Assembly (NCBI GenBank): GCA_004352715.1 | Contig: SCFE01000116.1 | Coordinates: 974,495 to 1,028,929, forward strand | Direction of reading: 5' to 3' | DNA: 54,435 nt | DNA from: Hofstenia miamia | Lineage: Eukaryota > Xenacoelomorpha > Acoela | Shown: positions 10,841-23,300 of the stretch, piece by piece | Layout: each line of letters starts with the position of its first letter | How positions within the stretch are numbered: the first letter of the stretch is position 1 | Position numbers and translations under genes: made by a program | Notes under the pieces: model-generated | What the model saw: the letters and a program-made list of their open reading frames with translations, nothing else | The model's database searches: none | Told to the model about the DNA's origin: nothing

Positions 10841-12908
10841 GGTGGTACTACACCTTTGGGAACTTTTTTTAATATTTAGGTTTATGTTTTCACAAATATG
10901 CTTATTGGATGCACCATGGAAAAAAGGGATAATTGAAAAAAAAATTTTTTCTTACGCATATATTATGCTAATTATCCAAGATAGCAGCTGAAAAACAGGT
11001 GATTTTAAACCATATGTACAGCCAATTTAGGTGTTAACAACTATACATACACATTTTTAGGACATCTGTCACAAATTAATTGACTTAGGCATTCATTAGG
11101 GTTTTTAGTTAGACCATGTGTACACTTATTTAGGAGATCAGCCTTACTCAGATCTTTATAAATAGGCAATACCTTGTCAACAATACACTCAGGTAGTCCA
11201 GGACCTTGTTTATTGCTATCAGGTCCTGTTGGACACAAGTCATATATTGGTTTGCTATCCGTAGAGGCAACATGATAGAGGCTTGGTCTTATTGAAGGTA
11301 CACTTTTGAGATTCCTTTTACAGATAAACCATAATAGTTTTGCAGAGTATTAACTGTTTTCTTTGTTTACTGGCCTCTACTATCAATTCCCCTTTCCCAT
11401 CAGCCAATTTCTTACCTTTATGATCACGTTTCAGATCATGCAGTCTCCCACCAACACGTTTTTCCACATGTCTGATACACTCGAGTTTTTCAGGCACAAC
11501 ATCGTTGTATGGATTACTTTTCACAACTCTATTGTAAGTCGAAGAATCTCCATCCCAAGCATTTTTACATAGCGCAATCCATGTTTTACATAGGAACAGG
11601 TAAGCATTTTCGCAGTTCCAGTACGTTGCATATTACCAACTGAACCCTCATAGTTAATGTGAAAGACATGTTTTGCCTGTCACTTCTTGAATGGGACAGA
11701 CTCTTTATCTGCAGTTTTCCATTTCTGACATCCTTTGTACGTATCAGACAGAATTTCCACATCAAGGCACTTCTTAGTGATACAATTCTATTGTGAGATT
11801 CAAAACCACGTTTCAAGCAGGATCCATCAACTGAAATACCACAATCCTGGTTTAATGTCTGCACAGTCAATGTGTTTAGATTCATACTATCCTTACTTAT
11901 CTGCTGAACACCTGGAAGCAGCTTGCATTGAAAGTTTTGGAAACCAGTAAATGAAGGGGAGATAATGTGTTTAAAAATTTGCAAAATGTCACCATCGCAT
12001 TATGCTCTCTCCCAATGTCACAAAATCCAGCCTTCATCTTTAAATTCACTTCAAAAGTTCTGGCATCAGTAGAAACACGCTTGGAAGTTCTAAAAGTATA
12101 TTACCATGAACATCTAGAACAACTGATTGCAACAAACTGACAAAATCCATACCTGTTTCCTGTTTCAATATAACATTTCACTTCAAATTCACATTTTGAA
12201 CATCTGCATAGAGTCACCATTACATCAGAAAGTATCTCCATGTCTATTCTTCACTAATTCTTTCTCTTGCAACCCTTGGACCACAAAAAGCATCTAAATC
12301 TGGTAATTTCCTTGAACTTGGGATTGTCAAATCAGTCACTTCCATGTCCAAAACATCAACATTGGAGCTGCGATCTTGGATAGACTTACATTTTTTTGAG
12401 AAATAAATTATGTTCTTTTTTCTACACCTATTCCACTTAATTCCCATTATAAATACTAAATATAGAAGAAAATTTACTGAATAAGTGATATAATGAATAT
12501 TAAAACATTTTTGAAGATTTATATGTCTGATGTTTACAAATAAATTGGAGAAGATTTTAACACAAGCAGACTTCAGAACAACTTGGTAAACCAGGAAGTG
12601 AAACTAAGTCTGTAATTGGCCTAGACAAGTCATGTGATACAATGGATACAGCAAAAGATATTTAAGAGGGATATACAGAATTCTTCATTTCCACCCCTGA
12701 AAAAGTGAATTAAAAGTGAAGTTTTGGCGTTGCTATGGTAAAAAACATCAACAATGGTGCATTAAAAGTCATTTTTGCCAAAATGATGCTTTCGATAGGC
12801 ACAAATGATTTGTTGTATTGTTCTTAGACCGTTCGCCTATACATTTATGCAGAAATCTCAATTTAGAAAAATTTTGAAAAAATCAAGTTTTGAAGGTATA
12901 GTACCACC
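10841..12908 (-). mobile_element. Kolobok/Mutator-like DNA transposon inside the vault protein intron
   Basis: Inverted ends of about 16-25 bp, GGTGGTACTACACCTT on the left and GGTGGTACTATACCTT on the right (other strand), are flanked by TTAA at 10837-10840 and 12909-12912. TTAA target duplication is the hallmark of Kolobok (and piggyBac) elements. The interior encodes a broken transposase on the minus strand matching the Kolobok/Mutator-like domain. The 2068-bp element sits wholly in the intron between MVP exons two and three. Confidence 0.88.
11041..12447 (-). pseudogene. Kolobok-type transposase, degenerate
   Basis: Read from high to low coordinates, the expected transposase blocks appear in order but in different frames. 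There is an N-terminal part starting at the ATG ending at 12447, then SVDGSCLKRGFESHN near 11.85 kb (first catalytic Asp region of the Mutator-like domain) and INYEGSVGNMQ near 11.65 kb. KLECIRHVEKRVGGRLHDLK follows near 11.45 kb, and CPTGPDSNKQ near 11.23 kb. Several frameshifts and stops separate these blocks, so no functional protein can be made. Family knowledge supplies the block order; the breaks are seen directly. Confidence 0.85.
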
Positions 12909-12912
12909 TTAA

Positions 12913-14477
12913 AGCAAATCTTTTTCTTATTCTGGACTGATTTTGATCATAGAAGGCAAAAATCTGTTTTAAATGGGCATAACTTTTATCACTTCAGTCT
13001 ATATATTATTATCTATAGGCAACTCTTCATTACCCTCCCCCAGGCTCCCTGGATTTCTATGCCCTTATAAACGATTTCAGGAAAGACATATTCGCTGAGC
13101 TCAAATTCATTCGATTTGACTGTATTCGGTGGCTCGGTAAAGCAGTCGTGAAATGCAACCTATAAACTTTGATGAAAATACAAAATATTGCAAAATATTC
13201 ATCGAACACACAAATTATGATAATGATAGGTTAAGGAAATTTCTCTTAATCAACAAGCTCGGGACTTTACTGCTAATTAGGGTGATACATTTTTTAACTT
13301 AAAAACTTAGTATTTCGACCACAAAAATGTACCAAAAAACTAAGAAATTTTGACCACATATGACCTAATGAGAAAATTAAGAAAACTTCATAGTCACTAT
13401 GCATATATATTGCTTTAATCGTGTTATAAAGTACTATTTAGATATGATGAAATATAATGCCGTTTAAGGTTTTCAACAGAAAAAAGATATTTTTCTAAAA
13501 CTTCTCAGGGCTGTTTAATAATGGTCTTAGAATATTTTATTTTATTTGAAATCAAATTTTGATATTTTCACAATAAAAATATAAATTTTCTAGCATATTA
13601 TATAGAACATTTATAAATAACATTTTGACCAAAAAAAATGTTCACTCGCTATTGACTTTTACACGCCCTACTGATAATATTGTCCCATCTTGTATCGACT
13701 TCCAGTTAAAGTGCAATCATGTATCAGCATGCAGTTGTTTATAAGAATTTACAAGAATTTTGCATAACCAGACAAGTGCTAATAATCAAAAAATACTTTT
13801 TCTGTTGTGCACGAAAATTCTAATTATAGCATTTCACAAAGCCATGCAAATTTTGGCAACCGGGTTTTTCAACTGTCCCTTGTAAAATATACTTTCTATT
13901 GGCATTTCACTAATCCTATTTTAACGGATGGAAATTGTGATTTGAAATGGAACGACTCATTCCATTTGGAAAACATTTCCTAAATGCAACAACTAAAATT
14001 TTCGAAGTATTTGTTCGAAGTAACAATTTTTTTAGGGTTGACATAAATGAACTGCTAAGAGAAATCAATGTAAATTTACGTATCTTTTTTGTTTTGCATA
14101 TTTTCAAACATCAACCGCTTAATTATAAATACAAGAAATAGCTTTGCAGTAATTAAAAAGGTCAATCTTTCAATGATATAATGTAAACAAACTTGGAAAT
14201 GGGTTGATTCTTGGTTCGGTTTTGGTCGAGTCAATAAATATTCGTATCTGGCCAAGCCTCAAGATTCAGGATGTACGTTCATTGAATGCATATATTTATC
14301 TTACAATAATCTTATCTCAATAATGTATTATGATTTAATAAAGAAAAAATCTTTTTAATTATCATAACCGGGTTTGATTGGGCAAGAAATTCTTTGGGTC
14401 GGGTGGAATACAAATTAGTTGATCCTTTTACAAGCCTGACTTTAAATGTCGTTTTTAATTCAACTAATTATTTTTAG
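12913..14477 (+). other. rest of vault protein intron 2
   Basis: This is the part of the large intron between the transposon and the third exon, ending in TTATTTTTAG. Two overlapping 60-codon frames near 13.95-14.14 kb on opposite strands are not recognisable and are probably chance. Confidence 0.7.
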
Positions 14478-14983
14478 AAAACTCTAGAATTGCTGGTGAG
14501 AAATGGCTCCTTGAGGGTCCTATTCAATATTTTCCTCCCATAGAAATATCAGTAATAGAGGTGCGTGAAAAAATTGATCTAGAAAGTCATGAAGGAATAT
14601 ATGTTCGCAACCTTTTAACAGGTGATGTGCGTTTGGTCAAAGGAGAACCTTATCTCCTTCAAGTTGATGAAGAACTATGGAACAAGGGCACTCACAATGA
14701 AAATGCACAATACAATCATTTGATTTATAAAAGTGGAACTGGAAAAAAGCAAGTTAAACCAAATATTTTAGCGGCCAAAGCAATTTGTTACAAATTACCT
14801 CCAAATTCTGCAATGCGGCTATTTGATTATCGAACTAAAAGAAGTAGGACAGTATTTGGGCCATCGTTAGTGACCTTAGATCCTTATGAGGATATTACAC
14901 TTTGTAACTTAAGAGACAAGCCTAGTTTGTTCAGTAGGTTTTTTCTATTTTGTCAAACTACATTTTCGGCTAATTCCGCTTAA
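14478..14983 (+). CDS. major vault protein, third visible exon, ending early
   Basis: After splicing, the split codon G+AA keeps the frame. The exon encodes RIAGEKWLLEGPIQYFPP, then SHEGIYVRNLLTGDVRLVKG and DYRTKRSRTVFGPSLVTLDP, matching family residues of about 350-500. It then reads into an unrelated-looking tail (FLFCQTTFSANSA) and a TAA. The shoulder, cap-helix coiled coil and cap ring of a full ~890-residue MVP are absent downstream in this window. Either a weak donor at CAGTAG followed by GTTTT near 14940 leads to a distant exon, or this is a truncated barrel-only copy. An AATAAA follows the stop closely, favouring truncation slightly. Confidence 0.88.
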
Positions 14984-14996
14984 CTGTAAAATTTTG

Positions 14997-15002
14997 AATA
15001 AA
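14997..15002 (+). terminator. possible polyadenylation signal after the truncated vault protein frame
   Basis: AATAAA lies 13 bases after the stop codon. It could end a short MVP transcript. AT-rich DNA yields this hexamer often, so the call is weak. Confidence 0.35.
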
Positions 15003-15799
15003 TTATGACGTTAATCTTTACAAGTAATAATGTTTAATGGAATCTACAACCACTAAATATGGTTAAAAGTATTGCCTTTCATAATCATAATATTTTGTTA
15101 GCAAATTATAACGTTGTAGCTTGATTTAGTTTTTGTATTATTTTGAAACTTTAACAGGTATAATAGTACAAAAATTATTGTCATACTTCTATTTTAATAA
15201 AATTTGTTGATTTATTTAAATGAATTTCTAAAATATGTTTAGCAATAATACTCGAAATAGTGTATTTTTTCAGGTTTTTTTTACATTTGTTTTTGCAAAA
15301 ATCTCTAAGTTCACGTTTAGTTTCTTAGACTTTTTCATAATCAATAATATCCATTGGAAATTTTCTTTTGACACAAAATATAAAAATGCATTCCTTTCCA
15401 GTAAACAATGTCTGCTATAGATCAAAATATAGAAAGATAAAAATTGTCTTGGCCCGCATAAAATCGATGCGTGGGCCTTCCATTAGTGCACTTTTCGGCA
15501 AATAGTAATAAGCTTCTAAATTGTAAATTCTAAAAAAAGTACTCCTTAATCATTGCATTTAGAATATTATAATTTCAGATTTATTGGAATGAAGAAAGTA
15601 TGATATAATTAGATCTTTCGTTGGGATTAATTGCTCATATTAATTATATTTTAAAAGTAATTGTAAATGATAGAAACATAATTACTCACCTCAGAACAAT
15701 TCTAACCATTGTTTAATATTCAAATGCTTCATGAGCACCGCAAAAACAAAACTTTTTGCCGATTTTTTTCAATACAGTTTAATACTTTAAATTAAAGAA
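15003..15799. other. no recognisable gene
   Basis: AT-rich DNA. A 61-codon frame at 15235-15420 is Phe/Lys-rich low-complexity translation and not convincing. No continuation of MVP was found. Confidence 0.45.
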
Positions 15800-16242
15800 A
15801 CAAACTAATTCGCTTTCTGATATCATTCATAACTCTTCGATACATGTCAAGGGGAACTTGTGATAGTTCTTGATCATTTTTTGTTTTTAAATTTGCTAAA
15901 TCAGGAAACCTGTACCCCGAAATGTTGTATACTTGGCTCCTTAGGCATGTCCAGAATGTTATTTCAAGACTCCTAGGTGGTCATTCAATTGACTATCGTC
16001 TGCATATCAATCTGTCCTAGCGATAGTCATCAAGAACAGCACTTCAATTAGAGGCATAATGACAAGAAGGTCCATCATGTTGAAACCACCATTGTTGATT
16101 TCTAGTTAATGCTGCAACAACTTTCTCTTGACAATAAATACCATTGGTATTGCGGGAAATGTCATAGGAAACAACACCAGATGGTGGACCAATGTCATAA
16201 ATTTCAGTCAACAGCCGAACGGATTTCTCACAATATATACAT
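15800..16242 (-). pseudogene. Tc1/mariner-superfamily DDE transposase relic
   Basis: On the minus strand, separate frames give WWFQHDGPSCHYASN, then IE-stop-PPRSLEITFWTCL, then RSQVY and a tail with LKTKNDQELSQVPLDMYRRV. These align with the WFQQDGAPxHYA, IEWPPRSPDLTPLDFFLWG and LKxxVY segments of insect-type DDE transposases in the IS630/Tc1/mariner group. Stops interrupt it at several places and the second catalytic-region motif is scrambled. No terminal repeats were identified, so only the C-terminal half of the gene is recorded. Confidence 0.75.
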
Positions 16243-17819
16243 AAACTTTCATTCAGAATTAAATAAAGATATCATTTAGAAGGTGAATACAACTAGTTCA
16301 ATAATAATATTTATTTCAAAATCAATTATGTGTTTCTAATGTTCTAATGTTATTCTTTAAATACTGACACGACTATACCCTCATTTTATATTATGTCAAT
16401 AGATGATTTTAACTATAAACAGTGATAATAGAATACATAAATTGAATTTCGTAAAGTTCGATAAGAAAACAATTAACCCCTCAATGTTTTAATAGCGCAA
16501 ATTTCATTTTAAACTGGTCATGGCTAGGTTGTAAATTTCTTAAACATGAGTACAAAAATGCAAATTTAATACGTGCACTCATAAGCCTGAAGATTTTGTT
16601 TAAATTTGAAAATAGTGACACTATTCAGATAATACTCAGTTTTTATTCTAAAATGTTATGTAAATAAAAAACCTTGTCATTATTCTTAGATATAATTGTT
16701 CCTTTTGAAACATTACTTGTGATAATCCAGAGAATTCACTCAATCATCTGCAGTCATTCAATTTGCTTAAATGAAGTAAATATTTTACAATTAATGTTAC
16801 AATTTCTTACGGTAAACGTTTGGATTTATTGACAACAATTTTTAAATGCTGCCACCCTTATTAGCTGCAAAAATCTCTATTTTTGCAATATATCTTCACA
16901 CATTATTTAACTCAATTCGATTTATACCATTTCTAACTGTAATACTTCTTTAATCCATGAAAGTTATGAATACTTCGTTAGTTATGTTATTATTACAAAA
17001 TTCGGCATCATTTTTTTCAAAATACCACAATTTCTGCAATAATGATAATTCTTTTCATTTTTTGATAGGGCATTCTTTATTAATACGATTTTCATCGATT
17101 AAATTTCAAAAATAGATTACCTTAGATTTTCTTTAAGCTTTTCTAATGGTTGACTACTGAAAACTTTCATAATATAAAATGATTACAGGTGAATTGGAAA
17201 TTTTTCTGATTTTGGAATATTTTCAAAATTTTCTTAGTTTTCCAATTCAGCTAAAGTCAAATACCAAAGTTAATATTTTCAACTAAAACAGTATATTTCA
17301 ACTTTCATGTTGAAATTTAATGTGAGTCAAAATAATTTATTAATTGATTCAAAACAGATCTGGATTGCTACTTTTTGAAGTGGGGTGTCAAAATAATACA
17401 AATAGTATTTATATATTGATGTACATTATGTGTGTTCAATTGATTTTCTCAATATTTGGAAAGTTTTGGAAAAATCCATTCTCAGAAATAATAAAATGCA
17501 GAACAAGTGTTAGACTAACTAAGTAATAGGAATAATTTTTTCATATTATTCTTTATTTAGCTAGTTAAAACCAATTTCAATCCTTGAACATTGAATCATT
17601 GAAAGATTTTGGGTGCAAATAAATTTGTAAAAATTTTTTTTTAAAAAATACAAAAATTGTGTCTTGAAAATAGGTTTTCATAAAGTTAGTTAAATTAAAT
17701 TATATTAAGAAATTTTTTTTATGATTCAATAATAAAAAATAAAACATATGGCATTACAGTATTTCCCGTTAAATTTACTTAAATGGTATGGAATTTGAAT
17801 TGAAAAGTATGGTGTTTGG
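16243..17819. other. no recognisable gene
   Basis: Very AT-rich with only one 60-codon frame (17344-17526) of no recognisable family. Confidence 0.45.
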
Positions 17820-18523
17820 AGTAATCGTAAAGTGATATACTATAGTAGTTAGGCAGTTACCATCTTGTGCAGTAATTCAATCGCTTCATGCTTTTATTAT
17901 AAGTCACCTTAATTTCACAAAGATTATATTTACTGATCTAAGTGATGTGATTTATAAAAAACTTAATATTCAATTAAAATGGGCATTAAATATCTCAACG
18001 AAATACTCATCGAAAACAGAGCATTGCATCTCTACGTCAATTTATTTTTCCAAAACAACTCGTCATTTTGAATACCCTGTTGACACTTTTAAAACTATTA
18101 AAAAACCAACCACCTTAGTATACGATTAAAATGCCGGGATTTATTCACAAACAGATTTCAAAGTCAAAACTGTTTAAATTTGTAAAGTACAGGAAAAAGT
18201 TTTAAAGAAATCATTCATTAGTGTCGAAATTCAGACCTGGAATTCGTTAGCTAAGGAAATTGAAAACATTGAAAATTTGAAATCCTTAAAGAATCACTAT
18301 ATAATCTTGCTAAATCAAAAATATAATTCTGGTAAGTCATGGCTAAAATACACATTTTATTACAATGACTATGCAATAACTTGATATTTACTAGGAGACT
18401 AGTTTCTGTAATATGTGATTTGTATGTCAGTATTGTGTGAATTTAAGAACATTGTTCACATAAGTTTTCAGTTATTTTTATGCAAACATTTATTTGAACA
18501 AATAATTTCTTATCTTATCTTAT
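17820..18523 (+). mobile_element. 5'-truncated CR1/jockey-like LINE, 3' end
   Basis: The translation in shifted frames matches the C-terminal reverse transcriptase region of the LINE at 40.2-42.9 kb. VIQSLHAFIISHLNF, KKLNIQLKWALN and WNSLAKEIENIENLKSLK correspond to IIQLFHAFVMSHLNY, LQLQYKWALN and WNNLPNEIKHITKLKEFR. The coding part ends near 18380 and the copy closes with the tail CTTATCTTATCTTATC at about 18510-18523, the same tail type as the other copies. It carries stops and is inactive. Confidence 0.82.
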
Positions 18524-19574
18524 CATAATAATACATCAACTTTGGGATTTTCCTAGTTCAATATCAGAAATGGATTAAATACCAAAAGACCATGCTAGAC
18601 TATTGATCTCTTCCCTAAGGACACGAAGCAATTTTGAAACCTATTGTGACTGGCAAAAATGACAAATAAATTATTAACAATTTCATGCCTAATTTGTAGA
18701 TTTGTATGGGAGCAATTGTAATATTGGCAATGATTTTCTTAAAAAGACCAAAACATTTTGGTGATTTATAAAGATACTACGATCTCAATGTATTAAAAAC
18801 TGATATGTTTGCTACAGATATTTCCCATGGTCCTATATTTTATATATTTCGATTAACCCAGGAACTTTTGAACTTTATTTTATGCAGATCTTGAACAAAT
18901 AATTATCTGAAATATAGACCACTTAATACCTTCTTCTTCTTAATAGTATGTTCAGAGTTTTTATTTATAGTTGACGAAAATCACAATACTACTATAACGA
19001 ATATATTAATAATGATGAAGATTCTACTAAGCCAAATGTTATGAGAAACAATGAATATTTTTAACAGCAGATACGTTGCGCTTGGCAGCAGATAAGAGCA
19101 ATAGATACGCTGCTGCCTTAAATCATGCATTTGATGTTTGTAGTGGAGAAAGAGAATCTAATAAGTTTCCTTTTTAGAATTGAGATTTTACATGATGCAT
19201 TACAAATATAAAGATAATATTGAAATGGCGTATAAAGAAATATGTCTAATATAATTGACTCCTAATCAGAGTTGCAGGTGACTTGATGAGACCTATAAAA
19301 AATGTAAAATAAATGACCAGTTGACATTCTTTTAGCATTACTTGCAAGGTTTTAATTTGCTCACCGCATATTTGCATATATACATATACATATATATATA
19401 TATATATATATATTTTGAAGTGAAGCAGCACATCAGGTTAGTTTTCACTGACATTCGAATCATTTGTATCATAAAGACGCAAATATATTTTAAATATAAG
19501 GTTGATTATATAGATAACATTTGGACTTATTGGATACTTTGCTTGATTTTAGTTCTAGGTTTTGACTAAGTGTT
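18524..19574. other. no recognisable gene
   Basis: AT-rich sequence including an (AT)n run near 19.39 kb. Short frames over the run encode Tyr/Ile repeats and are artefacts. Confidence 0.45.
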
Positions 19575-19832
19575 CGCGTTTTTATCTATAAAATCAATTT
19601 CGCCTGTGATGAGGACTATCCTGGATATATTAGCAGACAACTAAGCAGAAGATTAAAAGAACACAAAACTAAATCAACAATATTAGAACATCTAAGAAAA
19701 TTTCGATTAAATTATGACATCAAAATTTTAAGATCAACCATTTCCAAAAATTTAAAAGTAATCGAAAGTATATACATAAGATCAATGCAACCAAGTCTTA
19801 ACACCAAAGATGATTACATATATCAGCTCTAA
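19575..19832 (+). pseudogene. Penelope-like element GIY-YIG endonuclease, C-terminal fragment
   Basis: An open frame reads RVFIYKINFACDEDYPGYI, then SRQLSRRLKEHK, ILEHLRKF, KILRSTISKNLKVIES and IYIRSMQPSLNTKDD before a TAA at 19830-19832. This follows the layout of Penelope-like retroelement endonucleases: Y-x-G-x-T-x-R-x-L-x-x-R-x-x-EH, an EH-containing helix, a Glu in the VIES position, and a LN-x-x-D end. The reverse transcriptase is not present upstream, so the copy is 5'-truncated. The GIY-YIG motif is eroded (YPGYIS). Confidence 0.72.
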
Positions 19833-19898
19833 TCAACGTTTAATTACAAAATAATATATTTAAATTCAATAATGCATATTTAGAGGGAAAAATTTTAT

Positions 19899-19925
19899 AT
19901 TGATGATGCTCAAGTTGAGCGAAAT
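19899..19925 (+). ncRNA. degenerate hammerhead-ribozyme-like motif downstream of the Penelope fragment
   Basis: TTGATGA is followed by a GCTCA/TGAGC hairpin with loop AGT and then GAAA. This resembles the CTGANGA-stem II-GAAA catalytic core of hammerhead ribozymes, which are known in the terminal repeats of Penelope-like elements. The first core C is T and one extra base separates the core from stem II, so this copy is probably inactive. The flanking TATAT/ATATA could form the other stem. No clear cleavage site was found. Confidence 0.45.
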
Positions 19926-20320
19926 ATATCTGATTTTAGTCTAATTTTTTATTCAAATTATTAAAGATAGTAGTGAAGGTTAAACAAAAGGACGTAATTG
20001 CTGATCCATGGATATTGCTGGGGGTGTTGCAACACCATCTAGTGGTGATGTAATTACAGACTCATTATTAATGTTTGCAATATTTACAGAGCTAATTTAT
20101 TTTACAATGATTCATAAACATGTACTTGCTATAGTGACTCACTTATTTACTGGGGCCAATTTAGTTTACCTTGTTTGCACACCTATTTTGTTAAGATACG
20201 TGACAATAATATCTGACTAATCAGGGGTTTACATCACGTGTGTGATGATAATACATTGTTGATTATGAATATTTATCCTACCTGTACAAAATTCCATGCA
20301 TTTCTATTGCTTAGCTAGCC

Positions 20321-23300
20321 TAGGTACAAAATTTAGTTCGGTTTTCAGGAAACCTATATATTGCATGCAAAGGGTTACATTTCCATTTTTCAAATGCACT
20401 GCAATTTTTTCATTGTAGTGATTAACCATTTCTGAAATTTAATTCGTTTTTTGGGACTCTATACATTACATGCAAAGGGAAAAGGTTACATTTCGTTTTT
20501 GAAATTTGCTGCTACTTGATTGAAAAAATTCTTACATTTAAATTGTTTTTTGCTAATATAAAAAATACAAAAGAGAAATATTTCATAAAACTTAAGCATT
20601 ACATGCCTATGAACTATAGACTTGCATGATAAAGGCAATTTTGCTTTCTAAGAAATTATACATGTGATGCTATTAATAGATATATATGCTTTCTTTAATA
20701 CACAATTATTATATTAGTTTTACATAATGACCTTTTCTTTACATTTCTTTTTGGTTTATGCAGATTTTCGGGGTCGTACACATTTGTAGACTGTTACATC
20801 TTTTGTTGACCGTGCACATTTTTTCAGTTTTCTTTGGTTTGTGCCTCTTGCATGACTGTATACATTACATGGGTTTTCTGGTTTTCACTGCTTTTGTAAC
20901 TTTGATGCACAAATTCCTTATCCATTCTCATAGTAGTTGGTATAGAAATGATGATACATTTGTTATTCACTGCTTGTAGTTGATGACAACTTTTTATCAT
21001 TGGTAGATATGATTTCTAATCATTAAATAATCATAATCCATGTTGAGATCGCCTTCTAAATGTAAAAATGCTTGTAAATGGATAGTAAATATTGTATGCA
21101 AAAAACAGCCACGTGGTATTTCGAAGACAGATCACCAAAAATTTTGAGAAAATTACAAACTAGTAATTAATTGGTCAAAATAGTGAAAACTTACATCTAT
21201 AAAATTAGTTTTACCATGGTATAAACTCTACTATGACTTGAAAATTTAATACATATTGGGTTAATATCACTCAAATGTTTGAACAAAGTGAACATCAATG
21301 TGTATTATTTAGTTTCAGTAAGTTGCTAGTTATAAGAAATAGGAAATTTAGAATGCATGTGATTAAACAAGATATTCAACATAGCAAAAATCAATTAGAA
21401 TAATTTAGTTGCAGTCAATTGTTTGTTAAAAGATATAAACATATGTGATCAAGACACTCAATAACATGGTAAACCATGAAATACTAAAATATACATAGAT
21501 GATGAAGACAAAAGTATCAACATACCTTGTTATTTGCATGTAGATGCATTTGAAATCCGTCCAAAACGCATTGTCTTTAATGTTTGACTTGTCACCAATT
21601 GTCCCTTTTTTACACTATGGAAAGTATCAATTGATGTCAACTATCATTTTAATTCCCCATGCCAAAGCACTGTGCGACAAGCAATTTTTAATAAGAAAGA
21701 ATTTGCTTGATTCCATTTCACTAAAATTTATAGTTCCTTATACAGTAATTGTAAAAAAACACCAAGTTCACATACACTCACATGAAAGAATCAAGTCTAT
21801 GGTTAGAAAACAGGGTGTATAAATCTACAAAATAAATATTTTTTATTAATAACAAAGTGTTAACAAAGAATTTGAATGGTAAAATTACTAAAAAATTTTG
21901 TAAAACAAATACAAATAATAATGTTCCACCAACAAAGCAGAAATCAATGTGTATAAATTTTGTGAAAATTATTAATTAATAAATTATTGGACAATATAGT
22001 CAAAAACAATGCATTATAAAATCATTTTACTATAGTATAAACTTTGTTATAACTTAAAAATTTCAGCAATATTTAAGTTAGTACAAGTGATGAAAGCAAA
22101 GACTTTAAATTCAAGGATCAAAGTGTACCAATATTATATATATGTAGACGTATTTTGAGATCTAAACTGAACCCTCTGATTTACATGTATTTTGAGATTG
22201 AAATCAATGCAAAGTATTAACTTGCAGGGCTAAGAATTCAGTTACAATATTTCCACCATCATTTTTCTTTAGATTGTTGACTATGACTCCACTATAATCT
22301 ATGAATTCAACAGGCCCATTTAGCATTAATTGACTTAGACAAGTATTATTTAATGCCATGTTACTCAAGATAACAACAAAGCATAAAATCACTTAAAGAT
22401 GCTTCAATTATTGATTTAAAATAGGAAACTTAATAAATGTTGGACAAATCGTGAGTGTCAAAGAAAAACCCAAATTAAAATGCATATTCAGTAAAATTTA
22501 AGAGTAATTGTACCTGTATAATAAAAACAGTGAAATCAAATCATCCATTTCATAGCTGAGTGTAAAATATGGATAGATATTGACTGAGCTTTCATTATAA
22601 TTCACCAGAATAATTACAATTTTGATCTATTCTTTAACTTCATATGAAACAAATAGGTTTTCTAATATGAAGTATTGCCAACCATAATGTAACAATCAAA
22701 TTCAAACGTATAGTAAAAACATGACTATTTTCAATAGATATGATTCATTAAATAAACAAAAATACAATATTATTAAATTTTATACTGAATACTTTTTTTA
22801 AATTTTTTTTGTTTTTAGTTAATTCACTGCTCCATTTTCTTTCTTGAGCTGTGTTGTTTAGTGATTATAATCTCCATAGAAACTAGAACATGGCGTTTTT
22901 CGCCAAAATAAATTTGTATAGTATTTTTCAAGTCATAGTGGAGTTTATACCATGGTTAAGCGATTTTATAGACGTAGTTTTTCACTATATTGACCAATAA
23001 ATTATTAGTTTGTAATTTTTTCAAAATTTTTGTGATATGTCATCTAAATACCATGCGCCTGTATTTTATACATACATTTTTTACTATCCATTTACAAGCA
23101 TTTGTATGTTTAGAAGGTGATCTCAACATGGAGTTGTGACTAATTTAACAATTGAAAATCATATCTACCATTGGGAAAAAAGTTGTCATCAACTACAAAA
23201 CAGTGAATAATGAATTTGTCATCATTTCTATACCAAATACAATGAGAATGGATAAGGAATTCTTGCATTAAAGTTACAAAAGCAGTGAAAAGAAGATCAC

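Noticed and set aside
11363-11572. Plus-strand frames inside the Kolobok element (also 11735-11950)
   Set aside because: The minus strand carries the recognisable transposase blocks, so these are shadows.
20758-20979. Hydrophobic 73-codon frame resembling a membrane protein, with a similar frame at 23140-23331 on the other strand
   Set aside because: Both lie in the two inverted arms of the foldback element and are similar because the arms are copies. No gene-like signals are present.
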